DNA of 64,000 nucleotides from Diplosphaera chodatii (GCA_032358165.1 JAALGY010000062.1:558001-622000); one strand, 5' to 3'; shown: positions 34,289 through 46,887, counted from the first letter of the stretch. Numbers and translations: made by a program. Notes: generated by a model from the letters alone, not told the origin.

Positions 34289-34969
34289 ATGTCCCAGCCA
34301 GCGGCCAGCCTCCCTGCAGCCACGCCCGTGCAGCAGCTGCAGCAACAGCAGGCCGCGCAGGTGCTGCCGCAGGCTCTGCGCCCGCCCACACAGCTCCAAG
34401 CCACGCCGTTGGGGCATCAGCAGCAGACGCAGACCGTCGCGCCGCAGCCAACTGCGCAGCCAGCAGCTGCCCTGCCGACACCCAAGCCGCCGCCGCAGCT
34501 GACGACCGCGAAGATACAGCAGGTTGTCTCATGTTGCTGACGTGCGGAGTGACGGGTTGCTTTGTGCGCCTTGCCCACGACATCGACAGGGAAACCTGTC
34601 CAGTGCATGACACCGAACACCATGTCTGCACTGCACAGCACCTGGACGAGAACGCAGCGTGGATCCGGGCGATCATTGAGAACAACGCGCTAGGGCGTAT
34701 TGACCAGGCGACACAGTGCGTGCACTGCTGACCACGTTTGCAACGATTTCGTACAGCATGCTTGTGTGCATCACGTGACACGCTTGTCACAACAGCGACG
34801 CTGCTGAGCTCCGATGCTGCTGCACACAGCTCATCGTTCATGACATGCGTGGGTGCGGTGCAGGTATCAGCAGAAGCTGCAGAACAGTTTGATGTACCTG
34901 GCGTCCATTGCGGATGCACAGCCGCAGGCAACGGCTAGCGCTGTTCCGCCGCCTGCTGTGCAGCGATGA
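34289..34969 (+). CDS. SSXT-domain transcription coactivator (GIF/SS18 family)
   Basis: Three exons in phase: 34289-34522, 34639-34715 and 34864-34969, giving 138 residues. Residues 1 to about 72 are Gln/Pro/Ala-rich (VQQLQQQQAAQVLPQALRPP). The SSXT/SNH domain follows: KIQQHLDENAAWIRAI, IENNALGRIDQATQYQQ and NSLMYLASIADAQPQ. This is the hallmark of plant GRF-interacting factors (ANGUSTIFOLIA3) and animal SS18, which bridge transcription factors to SWI/SNF chromatin remodellers in the nucleus. In those relatives the SSXT domain is at the N terminus with the Gln-rich part after it; here the order is reversed and little follows the domain. Confidence 0.87.
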
Positions 34970-35420
34970 TGTCGTGCACCAGTTGCCCACTGATGGTGGC
35001 ATCTGGATGTTCCAGGGAGTTGTTTGCCAGCTCTTGAATGTAGGTTCGTTTGTGGTTTCGACAGCACAGGGCCCACATAGAGGTATGTTATTCGAGGGGT
35101 GAACGCTCTTGTGGGAGCTTTGCTGACCAGGCACTGCCGTCAAGTTCCCACTTACATACGCAATGGTGCTTCAGTTCCGTGGACCCACAGCAACTTCTAT
35201 CTTGCCAACAGACTGCGCATACCGTGGCGGCTGTTCCGAGCTATCGTGTCACGCACAGCCCTCTCTCACTCTCGCAATCTCTCTGTCCACACTTGATTTG
35301 CACCAGCAGGCCACAAGCGTCGACCAACCACTTCCTCCCCAACGCCCTACCGCCAGCAGCTTTCCTCACAGCCGTCGGTGTTTCGCTGCACCAATGCTGC
35401 ACCCTGGTACACGGTGGATG
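34970..35420. other. Convergent 3' intergenic region
   Basis: Between the SSXT gene stop and the UTP12 stop. A TTACA at 35152-35156 (TGTAA on the minus strand), about 265 bases beyond the UTP12 stop, is a candidate polyadenylation signal. Nothing else was recognised. Confidence 0.5.
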
Positions 35421-38400
35421 TCACTGTTCCGGCTCCACCCGCCGACGCTTCGCAGGCCGCAGCTCCGGTTCGTCGTCGCCCATGACTGCCGTGGCCGACT
35501 TGTGAGCGCGTGCCAGGTGGCGCATCGCCGCTAGATTGAAGCCAATGGTGTCCTTCAGGCCCCGCACCTGTGGCAAAGCGTGAGCATATTACGTGAATGT
35601 TTCACTGTAACATGTCATTGGCAGGGCTCAGTATGTGGTGCGGGTCACATGAGCCCCACATTGTCCGGCCCAAACTGAGCCGACTCTCTGCCAAGCAGGC
35701 TCAAGCTGACGGCCACTGCGGTATGCACGCCCAGTCGTCACCACGCCATCAGGCAGCACCTGGTCGTGCAGGCGGGCGTGCAGGGCGAGCAGCGACTTGC
35801 GGGCGGAGGGCGTCGCCAGCAGCTGCTGCCGGTGCAGCCGCACCAGCAGCACCGCCACCCGGCACCCCAGCTCCACCTGTCCATGCGCCCGCACACTCTT
35901 GAGGTTGCTAGCTTGCCAGCTTGTGACACCGGACATGGCAGCGCAGAGCTGGTACGTGTGAGCGCAGGTCCAGCACTCCCCGTGTTGGCAACAGCCATGT
36001 GCATCAGCACCTGCTGTACCCAGCACGACAGCAAAGCGTATGGCTCGGGCAAGTCGCAGGATGCAGAGCCAATGAACATCCAAACTGCTACAAACGATGC
36101 AAAAGCTCACCTGCGCCCCGGAGGCCAGCCAGTCGGCCAGGCGCGGCAGCAGGCGCAGTGCGTCTGCGAAGGGCAGGCACAGCAGCGCCGCCTCCAGCTC
36201 CCCGGGCCGCACCGACGCCACCGCCGACCGCACATACTCGCCGCCCGCCATGCCCCGCATCAGCGGGTTGGGCGCCAGGCCCTTCTCCCCGGCGCCTGTG
36301 AGCGTGGCCCCTTGCAGCTTGATGCCAGTTGATTGTGGTGCCATCTGTGGCCGTCTGGTCTGCATCAGCATAGACAGGAGGGGCCGACGCAAAGCGCACA
36401 ATGCCCAGTTTACCTGCCCCACATCAGCAGGTGCAGTGGTGCAGTCTCCCCAGACACGATGTGCCATGAAGCGGTGCGGTGGAGTCATCTGCCAACCTGA
36501 GGCGGCGTGGTCTGCCGTGCGCTTCTCCTCCGCCTCCGCCGCCTCCAGCGCCTCCGAGATCGCGTCGGTGGCAGACACGCTGGCGAGGGTGCGGCGGGCG
36601 GCTGGCGCCCCGGACCCCTCGTCCGCCGCCGCCTCCTGCTGCCCGGGCGGCTGCGCGTCCCGCCGCACGTCCCCGTCCTGTGGAGACACCGTCGCTCGTT
36701 TTGCTGCTTCGGCCGGGCGCTGAGCCGCATGCCGCTGCGTCGACCGCAACCAGCGTGGTGCAGCGCAGACGATGAGGGGGATCGTGAGTTGCGCACCTCG
36801 AGGTCGGCCTCGAACAGGGACTCCAGCCGCGCCTCGCGCTCCTCCTCCACGAAGAACGGCTCCTCTGTGCGCTCCCACCTGCGTTTCGAGGCGCCCTTGT
36901 GTCGAACGATGACATTTGAGCCTGCTGTGTGTCGAGGACTGTTGGAGAGAAGGGCGTGCAGGCAGCAGGAAGACCATACAGACTCGGTGTGGTGCTCGAT
37001 GCCTCTCCACAAGAGGCAAAAACAGTATGACAGGGTACAATGTGCGTGACGGGACTCTCACCGGCGGATGGCGCGGTCCCCGCCGCAGGAGACCAGCAGG
37101 TCGCCCAGGTGCGAGACGGCGAGGCCCCACACCGGGCCCTGGTGCCCCGGCAGCTCCAGCAGCTGCTCGAACTTGTCGGCGTCCCAGTACTTCACCAGCT
37201 TGTCCTTGCCTGCGGTGCCAGGCAGCAGCTGAGAGGTATGCCGTCACAAACTCCTCCTTTCGGCTGCAGCTGGCAGGTCCATGTACCGGTGCACAAGCAG
37301 CAGACGCAGCAAAAACTGCAGGGAGTGCGTATGTAAACTTTTAAGCCGTTGTCGCACACGCAGCCTGGAGATCAGGCAAACAGGGGCGGTAGTGGCCAAT
37401 GCGGCTCACCGGCGGTGAACACGTAGTGGGTGTTGGGCTGGAAGGCGACCGCCATGAGCGAGTCGCCGTGCGCGAACAGCGAGCGGTGGCAGTCGCCAAA
37501 GTCGAGGCCCCAGATCTTGAGGTTCTTGTCGGCCGAGCCGCTCGCCAGCAGCGTGGAGTCCGAGGAGATGTCCATCGTGAGCACCTGTACAATGTGCCAC
37601 ATCGGAAGTGCTGATGACATTTGCTGTGACTTACAGAGCCAATGTAGGCGGCTCTGACCTGGACCTACTGCGTTCTGTGGGGCGACATGGCAACCAACCC
37701 TTGAATGGCAGCATTCGAAAGAGTGGTGTACTAAGTAGTTTGCATTTGTTGCAGCTTAACGGCACATGTTGCGGGCGCTTCTTCCAGTGCGCTCAGCGCT
37801 CGCGCTTGGAATAGGTAATGGCCGGCATTGGCTTTCCGCACAATCAGTTTTAGGACCTAGGACGCTGATGGTTGCAGCGCAAAGGGCTGGAAAGTGCGAT
37901 TTGGAGACCGTGAAAATCACAGGCTGTCCTTTCAATCTGCTGAAAGATCGAGAATGAGATTTGAGTTTGCGACATTGAGGACACCTGAAGCCTGCTGCTA
38001 CGATGCCCTTAGACATCTAGCACCATGGGAAGAGTGCAGTCGGGATGTGCAGATGCTCACCGGAAGCTTGTGGCCGTACAGGCTGAGGAAGAACTTGAGG
38101 CTGTCCAGGAAGAAGACCTTCACGGTGCAGTCCAGCAGCGCCACGGCCAGCAGCCTGCCTACACAGCACGCATGCACACTTGTCGGACGATCCCTCAGTC
38201 ATATCACCAGCTCAATGCCATAATAAGGAAGTGGCCAATGTGCACCAAAGGCAGCGGGCCAGTAGGTGCATGCACAGCTTTAATGCACAGCTCTCTAGAG
38301 GGAATGATCTATGCACCACTTGCTGGCCTCATTTCTCCAAGGTTTATCAGCAGCTTGTCTGCTCAGGTAATACGTACGCATCGTTTGTTTTGAATCATTG

Positions 38401-41400
38401 GCCAGCTGGTTTCATATGGCGGCTTGCACTGCTATACATGTGCAATGACGCTGCGCAATGCAGGGGGTGTGCAGATACAGAAGATGTGGAAAGGGTCTTG
38501 CCGTCTGGGCTGATGCGGACACACAGGACATCGTCCGTCATCTTCAGCGTGCGAGTGTGGCGGATGCCGAGGCGTCTCGACTGCACGCCACTGCCGCCCT
38601 CTGCTGCAGGCGCCAGCTGCCACTCCCAGAACTTCAGCTCGTGGTCTGCCGACCCGCTGACAAAGCCTGCCGATGGAGCGGCACACGACCGTTGAGGGCT
38701 CTGTCTGACAGCTGGCCGCAAAGTGTGGCAGGCTGGGTGCTAGCCGCTGCGAGCTGCACCCACCTGACGTTACAGTCGGCAACAGCACTGGGGATGGAGA
38801 GCACCATGCCTGCAGCCAGCAAACCGGCTGACGCATTGCAGCAGCTCCGAGGCGTACTGACGGCTGTGGCCTGCGCACCTGAGCTGTCGGGGAGCGCTGC
38901 GAGGGACCAGACGGGCCCCGTGTGCGCCGGCACCGCCTCCACTCGCTCCGCTGCACCGATATCGACGATGTCCAGCGTGCCTTCCTGCGAGCGGCAGCAG
39001 AGCCTCCGTTGGCTGGAGCGCAGTAGGGTTTGGTTCATCCTCCACACAAGCAAAGGTGCATACACATACCACGCCTCGGCATAGCTGCGCAGGCAGAATG
39101 TGCAGATGGGACTGGTGCAGGAACTCTGCGGTTGGGGCAGCAGGAGCACCTTGGTGCCGACGACTGCGTGGCGGTTGCCGGGGGCCCACAGCAGCGACAG
39201 CCCGTACCCGGTGTCCACCGTGGCGGTGCATGCACCCGTCCTGGGATTCCACACCTGTTGACAACCCCCATTGCTGTTCTGTGATTCGCTTCATGGTCCG
39301 GTCGGAATTTGTGCCGGCCTTGCCGGGCGTGCACATGGTACTGAGCGCGTCGGGCATGGCGGCAGCATCGCAGGCCTCCACCAGGTCTACCACTCAGGAT
39401 GCACACGTGGCTTCCTCAGCTGCCAGCAGACCAAGCAGCATGAAGCACTCCGCGCATAGCTGTACCTTCACGGCTGCGCTGCTGGCTGAAAGGAGGGACG
39501 CGTCGTCGCTGGACAGCGCCACGGCCCGCACATCTGACCTGTGTCCCGCCGCCTCGATCACAGCGCCCCGTGTCACGCCATCCTCGGCCACGTCCCACAC
39601 CTGAGCGCAGGGTAGCCAGGGTGTAAGACAGCGGTGGGCAGTAGCAGGAGTGCAGTGCAATGCAATGCATGACAGTGAAACTGGTGCACGTCGACACCCG
39701 CCCAAGTGTGCAGAATGCTGGCAGAATGAGCAGGTCTCATACACAAATGGGTTTGCACTGTCAGGACTGCATGTGCAGGACTGCTGCTAGTGTGGCATCT
39801 CTGTACACGTCGGACCCTCATGCGATGCCACTCACTGCACGTCCGAAGGTCCGATCCGATTGGCCCGTGGCTTTGCCGAAGGGTGTACTTAACCGTTTAA
39901 ACTCAACGGCTTTAACCGGTTAAACGTTTTACCGGTTAAATGGCCTTTGCAGGACTACTGCTGGCGCTGCAGAACTGCATTCTCTATGACGTTCGTGCAT
40001 ATCTAGCGGTGGCATGGCACTCCCAATAGTGGATTTAAATAAATTATATCTGCAGGACTGCTGCTGACGCGGCAGAACTGCACTCCTACCTTGTTGGTCA
40101 CTTTGAGACTCGTCGCATGAACAGCTCTGATCCGACGCGCGCAGAAGATGTTGCAGCCCAGATACGATCGCAAAGACTGCTGCCAGTCAGTAAACGATTC
40201 GAACCTCGATGGTGTTGTTGGCGAGCGACAGTGCCAGCTGGGCGAGGCCGCCACGCTTTGCTGCCGGCGAGAAGACGAATGCCCGCACCTTGTGCTTGCT
40301 GCATACCACCTGCAGGATAGCAACCCAAGCTGCAAATGTGCTGCCGAGACTTTTGGACCACGAGGTGCCCATCGTCCAGCTGCGCAGCTGTGCATCCAGC
40401 TGCAGGTGCAGCCCTGGGGTAGGAAGCTCCCGCTGCAAGTGCAAGCCCTGGACAAGGGAGCCACATGTGTACATGCGATGGCTTACCTGCAGAGGCTCCA
40501 GCTCGTCAGCGGCTGTCAACACCTCGCTGTCATCTGCTGCCGCTGCCGCTGCATCCTCTGCTGCCGTGTCGCCGGCCTTAGCAGCCTTCTCCCTCCGCCG
40601 CTTTCGCCGCCGCTTCATGTGCTTCCGTGCCTCAGTCTCTGACCGCATCCTGTGGCGGTACATGCAACAACAACTGTCGACCAGCACATTGCACTCTCGC
40701 AGTATGTATAGCTCTACACTTAGGGTGGAAGAGTGCTGCAATTCTAGCATATTTGCCAAACGGTGGGACTGCACAGCTGACGAACCACGGAGGGCCACCA
40801 CTGTGCAAGCGCAAGCCTGATTCCCGGCCGGCCCGACTGACGAGGTCAGTGTCCGTTGGAGGCCAAAGCTGTCCAAGATGCTCCGGGATGTGGTGCCCCA
40901 CCTGAACAGCTCGACGGCGCGCCCCGCGGACTGCACCGCCAGCAGCCGCCCGCCGGCGCCGCCCCATGCCACGGCGGCAGCCCGCTCCGGGGCCGACCGA
41001 CGCACCGCGCCCATCGGCTTCAGCGTCTCGTAGGACGTGCTGGCACCTGCAAAACCAACCAAAAGGACTCGGACAGTTCCAGTTGCTGATGACCCTCGCT
41101 CCACAGACACGAAGCCCTGCTGGCACTGCCGCAAGTCACTACAAAGGCTGGACTGACAGCATGCTTGCTGATAGCCTGCTGCACGTCGCTGGGCACCTGT
41201 GGTGTCGGGGCGGTGTATGCTGTACAGCCGCAGGTCTGCATCGGCTGAGCCTGTCGCCAGGCGCTGCTGCGCTGCATCCACATCCAGGCCCCACACCTCA
41301 CCCCTGGCAGAGGACGTGCAATTATATTGAACTCGCGTGGGCTGCCACGGCACAGACAGGATTTTGAATGTCATGCGCCCACCGACATAGTGCAGATGGT

Positions 41401-42717
41401 TCGCCACCTCTCAACCTCAGCATACAGATGCCAGTCTGTTGCGTACTTGCTGGCTGCCCCCAAATCACCATCACAAGCCAAGGGCAGCCCTTGGCTGATA
41501 TGCAGCACACCTGTGACCAACGACAGTCTGGGAGCAGTGCTGCGTGGCCAGGTCCCACACTTTGACATAGCCGTCCTTTCCGCACGACACCAGCTGTTCG
41601 CCACCCTCCAGCCACGCCAAACCCGTCACCTGCCCAGGAAATGCTCCAACATTGAACCTCCAATGCTTTCCCCATTCTTATCCCACAGTTGTTGTATCGC
41701 TGGACTCAGTGCATAAGGGCAAGCTGCAAGCAGATGCACAAAACCATGCCATGTTAACATGGCATTGCCATTGGTACATGGCACTGCGTTGCTTTTGGTG
41801 CCCTCAGATTTACCTGCCCGTGGTGGCCGCGCAGCCGGAACAGCCCTGCTTGTGACACGATGTCCCACACCACGATGTCGGTGTCCTGCGCGCCACTTGC
41901 AAGCTGCACGCCGTCGGCATTGAAGCGCAGCGCCGTGACCGCCGACCTGTTCACGCAAGATCCAACAGGACTAGTCAGCATCACACCCACACAAGCGCAC
42001 TGTGGCTGTTCCTACCCTCCTGCAGTATGGCAAGCATTCAGAGGCGGGCTGACGCCTCAATACACAATGTTAGGAACTACGTCGGAGCGCAATATTGCGC
42101 ACCTGTGGCCGCTCAGCGTGACATCACAGTCGCCGGTCTTGGCGTTCCACAGCCGCACCTGTGAACCGCGTATAAGATAGGATTGCAGCAGTCACTTCCA
42201 CAGCTGTGCCTGGCAACCGCAGTGCACCCTTCTTGACCACTAGTACTGGCAGTTTCACCCTGGTTGTATCAAGTAAATGGCATCGCACCGTGCCATCGGA
42301 GTAGCCTGCAGCAAGCAGGTGGGCGGCAGGTGAAGTCGCCAGCTGCGTCACCTCCGCCGCTGTGCGCCCGGCTGCTGTGGGCGCTGCAGTGAGCTTGCTC
42401 ACCTGCACACATTGGTGCCGGAGGTGTGTAATAGCGACCAGATCCAATGCGCAGCAGCATAGGTCCATGCGGTGCGGATAGCACTGCATACTGGAGTGGC
42501 ACGGGTGTGCTCCGTGTGCACTTGACGACCGCGATAGATGGCTTCATTCATCTCAGCTTGGACGCACCAGACTGGACTGCTTCACGTTCCATATTGCAAT
42601 GTCCTCCAAGGCGGCAGCCGCCAGCAAGTTGGTGTCGGGATCGTATGCTAGCGCGCCAGCCCCAGATATGACCCCGAAGCTGCCGCTGTGCTCATACCGC
42701 AGATAGGCCTTGACCAT
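35421..42717 (-). CDS. UTP12: UTP12/WDR3, WD40 protein of the small-subunit processome
   Basis: Long multi-exon gene starting at ATG 42717 ([20 protein letters not shown]). WD40 blades follow: [20 protein letters not shown], [35 protein letters not shown] with [80 protein letters not shown] and [13 protein letters not shown] conserved acidic hinge [16 protein letters not shown] follows. The Utp12 C-terminal domain includes [45 protein letters not shown] and the terminal [15 protein letters not shown] and [12 protein letters not shown], with the stop at 35421-35423. UTP12 is a nucleolar UTP-B subunit needed for 18S rRNA maturation. Introns are long in places, notably about 39602-40201. Confidence 0.9.
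39889..39940. repeat. Cluster of TTAACCGGTTAA palindromic elements in a UTP12 intron
   Basis: A perfect 14-bp palindrome TTTAACCGGTTAAA lies at 39911-39924. It is flanked by TTAACCGTTTAAA at 39889-39901 and by TTTTACCGGTTAAA at 39927-39940. The block is AT-rich compared with surrounding sequence and lies within the intron at about 39602-40201. Confidence 0.8.
39948..40090. repeat. Direct repeats of TGCAGGACT(A/G)CTGCTG in a UTP12 intron
   Basis: About 36 similar bases occur at 39948 and 40051, each containing GCAGAACTGCA, a spacing of 103 bases. A shorter copy (TGCAGGACTGCTGCT) lies at 39774-39788. They bracket the palindromic cluster and may be a degenerate minisatellite or non-autonomous element remnant. 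Confidence 0.65.
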
Positions 42718-43147
42718 CGCCCTGCTTTCAGGTCATCGCGGATGTATCTCGGCAAGCTGGGTGCATGTCACTGCCAAGAGCCTGGGGTCTCCTCGTCACC
42801 CCGCCGCTGCGGCACTGCTGAAGTTCTGCAGCGGACACAATGGCAGCTCGAATGAGGAATAAAGAATCTTCACATAACAGCGCTGACCGCCGGCTGCAAC
42901 CTGCAAGGCTCTTTTGGGTTGGGTGCTTCCAGCCACCTGTACGGGCTCATGTCAAGCTCTGCCCTGCTCTACCGGGCTGCCGCAAGTCTGAAGTTTCATA
43001 CCAAATTGTACAGCTACCGACGTTGCAGCCAACGCTTCCGAGTGCACCAGTCTAGCGGTTTGCAGCGGCTGCATGCGGACAGCAATTAGTTGCTGATTCG
43101 GGCGTTTCTAGGCTTCCGTTGACCCCTTGACAGCACGGTCATAACTC
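42718..43147. other. Divergent promoter region, UTP12 (-) and cyclophilin-SYF2 (+)
   Basis: About 430 bases between the start codons of a ribosome-biogenesis gene and a splicing-related gene. No coding sequence or defined element was recognised. Confidence 0.5.
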
Positions 43148-46100
43148 ATGGATAATCCACGCGTGTACCTCGACCTCGACCTGGGCGGCGAGCCGCTGGG
43201 GCGGCTGGCGATCGAGCTGCATGCAGATGTGGTGCCGCGCACCGCGGAAAACTTCAGGGCGCTGTGCACTGGAGAGGCTGGCGTTGGCACGAAGGGCAAG
43301 CGGCTGCACTACAAGGGATCCACCTTCCACAGGTGCAGCAGGCAATGGACGTTGTCCGGGGCCGCCATGCATGTCCTGCGACAGAGGGCGCTTGCTGGCA
43401 CACTTTGCAGCTGTAGTAGGAAGCACATGCGTGCAGCGTTGCTTAATATCTGCTACATTTTCCTGCAGGATCATCGACAACTTCATGGCACAGGTGTGAT
43501 ACCTTAGGCTGCCTGCACATCGCTGATACCCATACTGGCTCCTGGCCCGGCTGCGGGCGACGCGGTGCCTGCCAAGATAGTCTCGAGAGCAACATATCAG
43601 TATTGGTTGCAGGGAGGAGACTTCACCAACGGCGACGGCACTGGCGGCGAGTCGGTGTATGGCGAGACGTTTGCGGACGAGAACTTCCGGCTGCGCCATG
43701 ACGGGCCCGGGGTAAGCCTGCTGCCCAGCGTGCAGGCGGCATGGACCCCAATTAGGTGCAATGGACCATGCAGCAGCAGCATGGGTACGACTCTCGATCA
43801 TGCTGACTGCTGTCGGTGGTCATGCTGCAGGTGCTGTCCATGGCCAATGCTGGCAAGGACACCAACGGCTCGCAGTTCTTCCTGTGCACCGTGGCCTGCC
43901 CATGGCTGGATGGCAAGCATGGTGAGCATTCTGCAAGATGTACCAGCTGCAGGTGCATGCACAAATCTCACTGTGACTGTCAAGCCGAATGCCTGAAACG
44001 ACAGGACTATGAATAGAAACCTATTGTGTCGACTACTGCTGTGCTGCAATATGGATGTTGCCTGCCTGCAGTGGTCTTTGGGAGGGTCACCGAGGGGCAG
44101 GGCCTGCTGCAGAAGCTGAACGCGGTCGGCACGCGCAGCGGCAAGCCCAAGCAGCGCGCGGTAATCGTGGACTGCGGGGAGCTGCCAAGCAAGCGCCAGA
44201 TCATGCTGAAGCTGCAGGTGCGAGGCGTGCAAGTTTCAGATGTTGCACTCCTCTCATCCCTTCTCCAGTCTTTCCTGTTCCAGTCCCAAGATGGTGTGGA
44301 CCTGAGCAGTGTCTCGCAGCTCTTCTGACTTCCAAGCCAAGTCAGTTCACAGCAGCCTGCTCCCTGTGCTATGGAGCCCTGACCTCCGCTTCCAAGTGCT
44401 GACCGCTGGCATGTCAGTGCTTGCTGCCGCAGCGCAGAATGTTTGATTCACTTGTCTTGGTCCGCGCATAGGCAGAAAAGGAGGAGATGGTGGCGCTCAA
44501 GAACAGCGCGCCGGAGGTGGACGCTGATGAGGAGTCGCGCGCACGGCTGGCGGCGCTGCGGGGCGAGGAGGCGGGGCCCAAGCGCGCCGTGGACCTGCCC
44601 TTTCGCACCGCACAGGTGTGTACACTTTTGTGCGCTGCTGCGACCTGGCGTGCAGGGGTTCTGCATGGAGTTGCTGCCGCCCTGGGTCGCGGTGCCCTGA
44701 GCTGTGTGCGAGAGTGCATTTTGCCTGGGCCCCTGGCCGACTCTGGCATCACTGGTTGATCTGTCTGCAGGCGGAGTTGGCGGAGATGGAGCAGCGGCAG
44801 CAGCAGGACGGGGCGCAGCCGTCGGCGGACGGCGGCTCTGCAGGCGCGGCGGGCGACGCTGACGCGGGCAGGCAGGACGGCAGCGCCGCCGCCGCCGTAG
44901 ACAGCAGCGACAGCGAGCCAGAGCAGGTGCTGCTCTACCCCTTTTCAAGGTCCCGGCACCCTGCACAGGCCATGCAGGCATGCTCCTGAGCAACGCTTGG
45001 CCCAACACCATGCACCGGAGCTGCACATGCAAGTTCAAACCTTGGCCGTGCCCCCATGCGGCTCGGCACCCTGCCCAAAGCGTCTTGTCAGTAGATGTCG
45101 CTGGACCAAGTCGACCGTTATGCGGGCTAAAGGCTTGTAGAAACACCACCCACAAAGTCTTGTGCCATACTTGACGCAGGACGGGGTGGACCCGTATGCG
45201 GGCATGTCGGAGCGGGAGCGCAAGCTGGCGGAGCTGCAGGCGCGGCTGCGCCAGTCCCGCAAGGCCAATCAGAACGCCGTGATTGCGGAGCGGCGGCGGG
45301 AAAAGGTGCGCGCCACCCGCCTGCCGAGCTGCCGCATGGGTTTGCATCTTTGACAGGTTGACAGCGCCCTCTGAGCGCCTCTTCTCGCACGGGACACTGG
45401 ACAAACATGACCAGACATGCACCGTGTCCCGCAGCTGGGCGAGGAGAAGACGCACCAGAACTCCAAGCGCAAGTGGTTCGAGGAGAAGCAGAAGCGGCTG
45501 CAGGAGGAGCTGGAGCGGCGGGGGCTGTCCGAGGGGGACAAGCACCGCCTGGAGACCGCCGAGGTGCGCACGACAGTCCCGTCAACTATTGTCTGCAGCA
45601 CAACCAGCCTGCGGTTGCACAGAGCCTTGAATGGCCTCTGGTCCATGCTCTTGGCATAGGTGACATGAAAGGCAGACGCTGGTCGCATCCTTGCATGCCT
45701 CTCGGCAGAATCCTCAGTCCCCAGTCCTCATCGTGGTGTCCCTGCAACCGCGCAGACGGCGGAGGTGCTGTACAAGAAGCGGCAGAAGAAGGAGGCGCCC
45801 CAGGGCTGGGAGTCCTTCAACCAGCGCACCCTGTTCCGCGGCTACGAGAAGCGCGCCGACAAGATCGAGGTGGACATGGAGGTGAGCGCAGTCACTGTTT
45901 TCCAACACAAACCAGCTGGATGTGAGGCTGGGCGAGCGTAGCATGTGGCGTGGCACATGTGCAGGTCAGCCGTGAACTTCGTGTGGAACGATGCCTCTGC
46001 TCTGCCTCGAGCTTGGCCCGCTGTGCAGGAGGCTGCTTCACTTGTGCGTGCTGCAACCCTTTGTGTATGTGCTTCGGGCCTCCAGCAGTGGCAGCCCCTC

Positions 46101-46887
46101 ACGCCCTGCTGTGGCGTGCAGGACTATGAGGCGCGCAAGGCCGCCGACCCGGAGTTCTACCGCTCCGCCGATACGCTGTCGTACGGCAAGGCGGCGAAGG
46201 ACTCCGACGCGGCCATCGACCGGATGGTCGACGAGCTCGGGGACAGGTCCGTCGTCCTGAGCAGCTGCTCGTCTGGCGAGTCGGCGGTGCACCGGGGGGG
46301 GTGGCCTGCAGACGCCGCGCAGCCAGCGGCCTGTCGCTATTTTGGTTGCAAAATGCCGGCTGTGATCAGAGCCTCCTAGATCTGCGTGCTGCGTGCCCAA
46401 GTGGGCAACGTTTGCACAGGGATGCTTTGGACTGATGTTTGCTATAGCGTGCCCCTGCAACAGGAAGGCGGCCCACCAGAAGTACAGCAGGCGCAGGCGG
46501 TACAACCCAGACAAGGACGTCGACTCCATCAACAAGGGCAACGAGCACTTCAACAAGAAGATCGACAGGTGAATGGCCGCCCTCCTGCCTTGTCGAAGCG
46601 CAGCGCTGCTCTGCACCATGCAACAGAGTCTCAACAGGGATGGCCACCATTGCAATGCTAGTTCTGCTTTCTTTTGGCTGATACATTGCTCTTGTCGCAC
46701 GCATACAGGACCTACGGCAAGTACACGCAAGAAATCAGGGTGAGAGCCGGGGTGGTGTTGGCCTGGTTGTGTGCTTTGCTCGCTGCGAGAACTGCTGTCA
46801 GAAACTGATGTCGATGGCCGCCTCAATCGCATTCTGTTGCATTTTCAGGCGAACCTGGAGCGTGGCACGGCCCTGCCGGACCACTGA
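43148..46887 (+). CDS. Cyclophilin (peptidyl-prolyl isomerase)-SYF2 splicing factor fusion
   Basis: Exon 1 (43148-43332) starts [21 protein letters not shown] 25-base micro-exon (43469-43493) gives RIIDNFMAQ, and the exon from 43613 gives [20 protein letters not shown]. Later exons give [38 protein letters not shown] and [10 protein letters not shown]. The catalytic Arg, Phe, Gln and Trp of cyclophilin A are present. The exon ending QIMLKLQ (about 44217, phase 0) is followed by an acceptor before [20 protein letters not shown] (44472, phase 0). Then come charged coiled-coil sequence and a full SYF2 domain: [47 protein letters not shown] and [11 protein letters not shown], stop 46885-46887. 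SYF2 is a spliceosomal NTC-associated factor. If instead two genes, SYF2 would begin at ATG 44487 with no obvious promoter. Confidence 0.8.

Noticed and set aside
35628..37247. 539-codon minus-strand ORF taken as a single protein
   Set aside because: It reads through several introns of UTP12; the conserved UTP12 blocks occur in different frames joined by splice sites.
40186..40205. tRNA-like T-loop sequence GGTTCGAATC on the minus strand
   Set aside because: It lies across the exon border of UTP12 (SLANNTIE then the donor), and no acceptor stem, D arm or anticodon arm could be folded around it.
43148..44330. Stand-alone cyclophilin ending in [15 protein letters not shown]
   Set aside because: That ending is a read-through past a usable donor after LKLQ; the spliced frame into the SYF2 exons is at least as well supported, so I annotate the fusion and flag the alternative.
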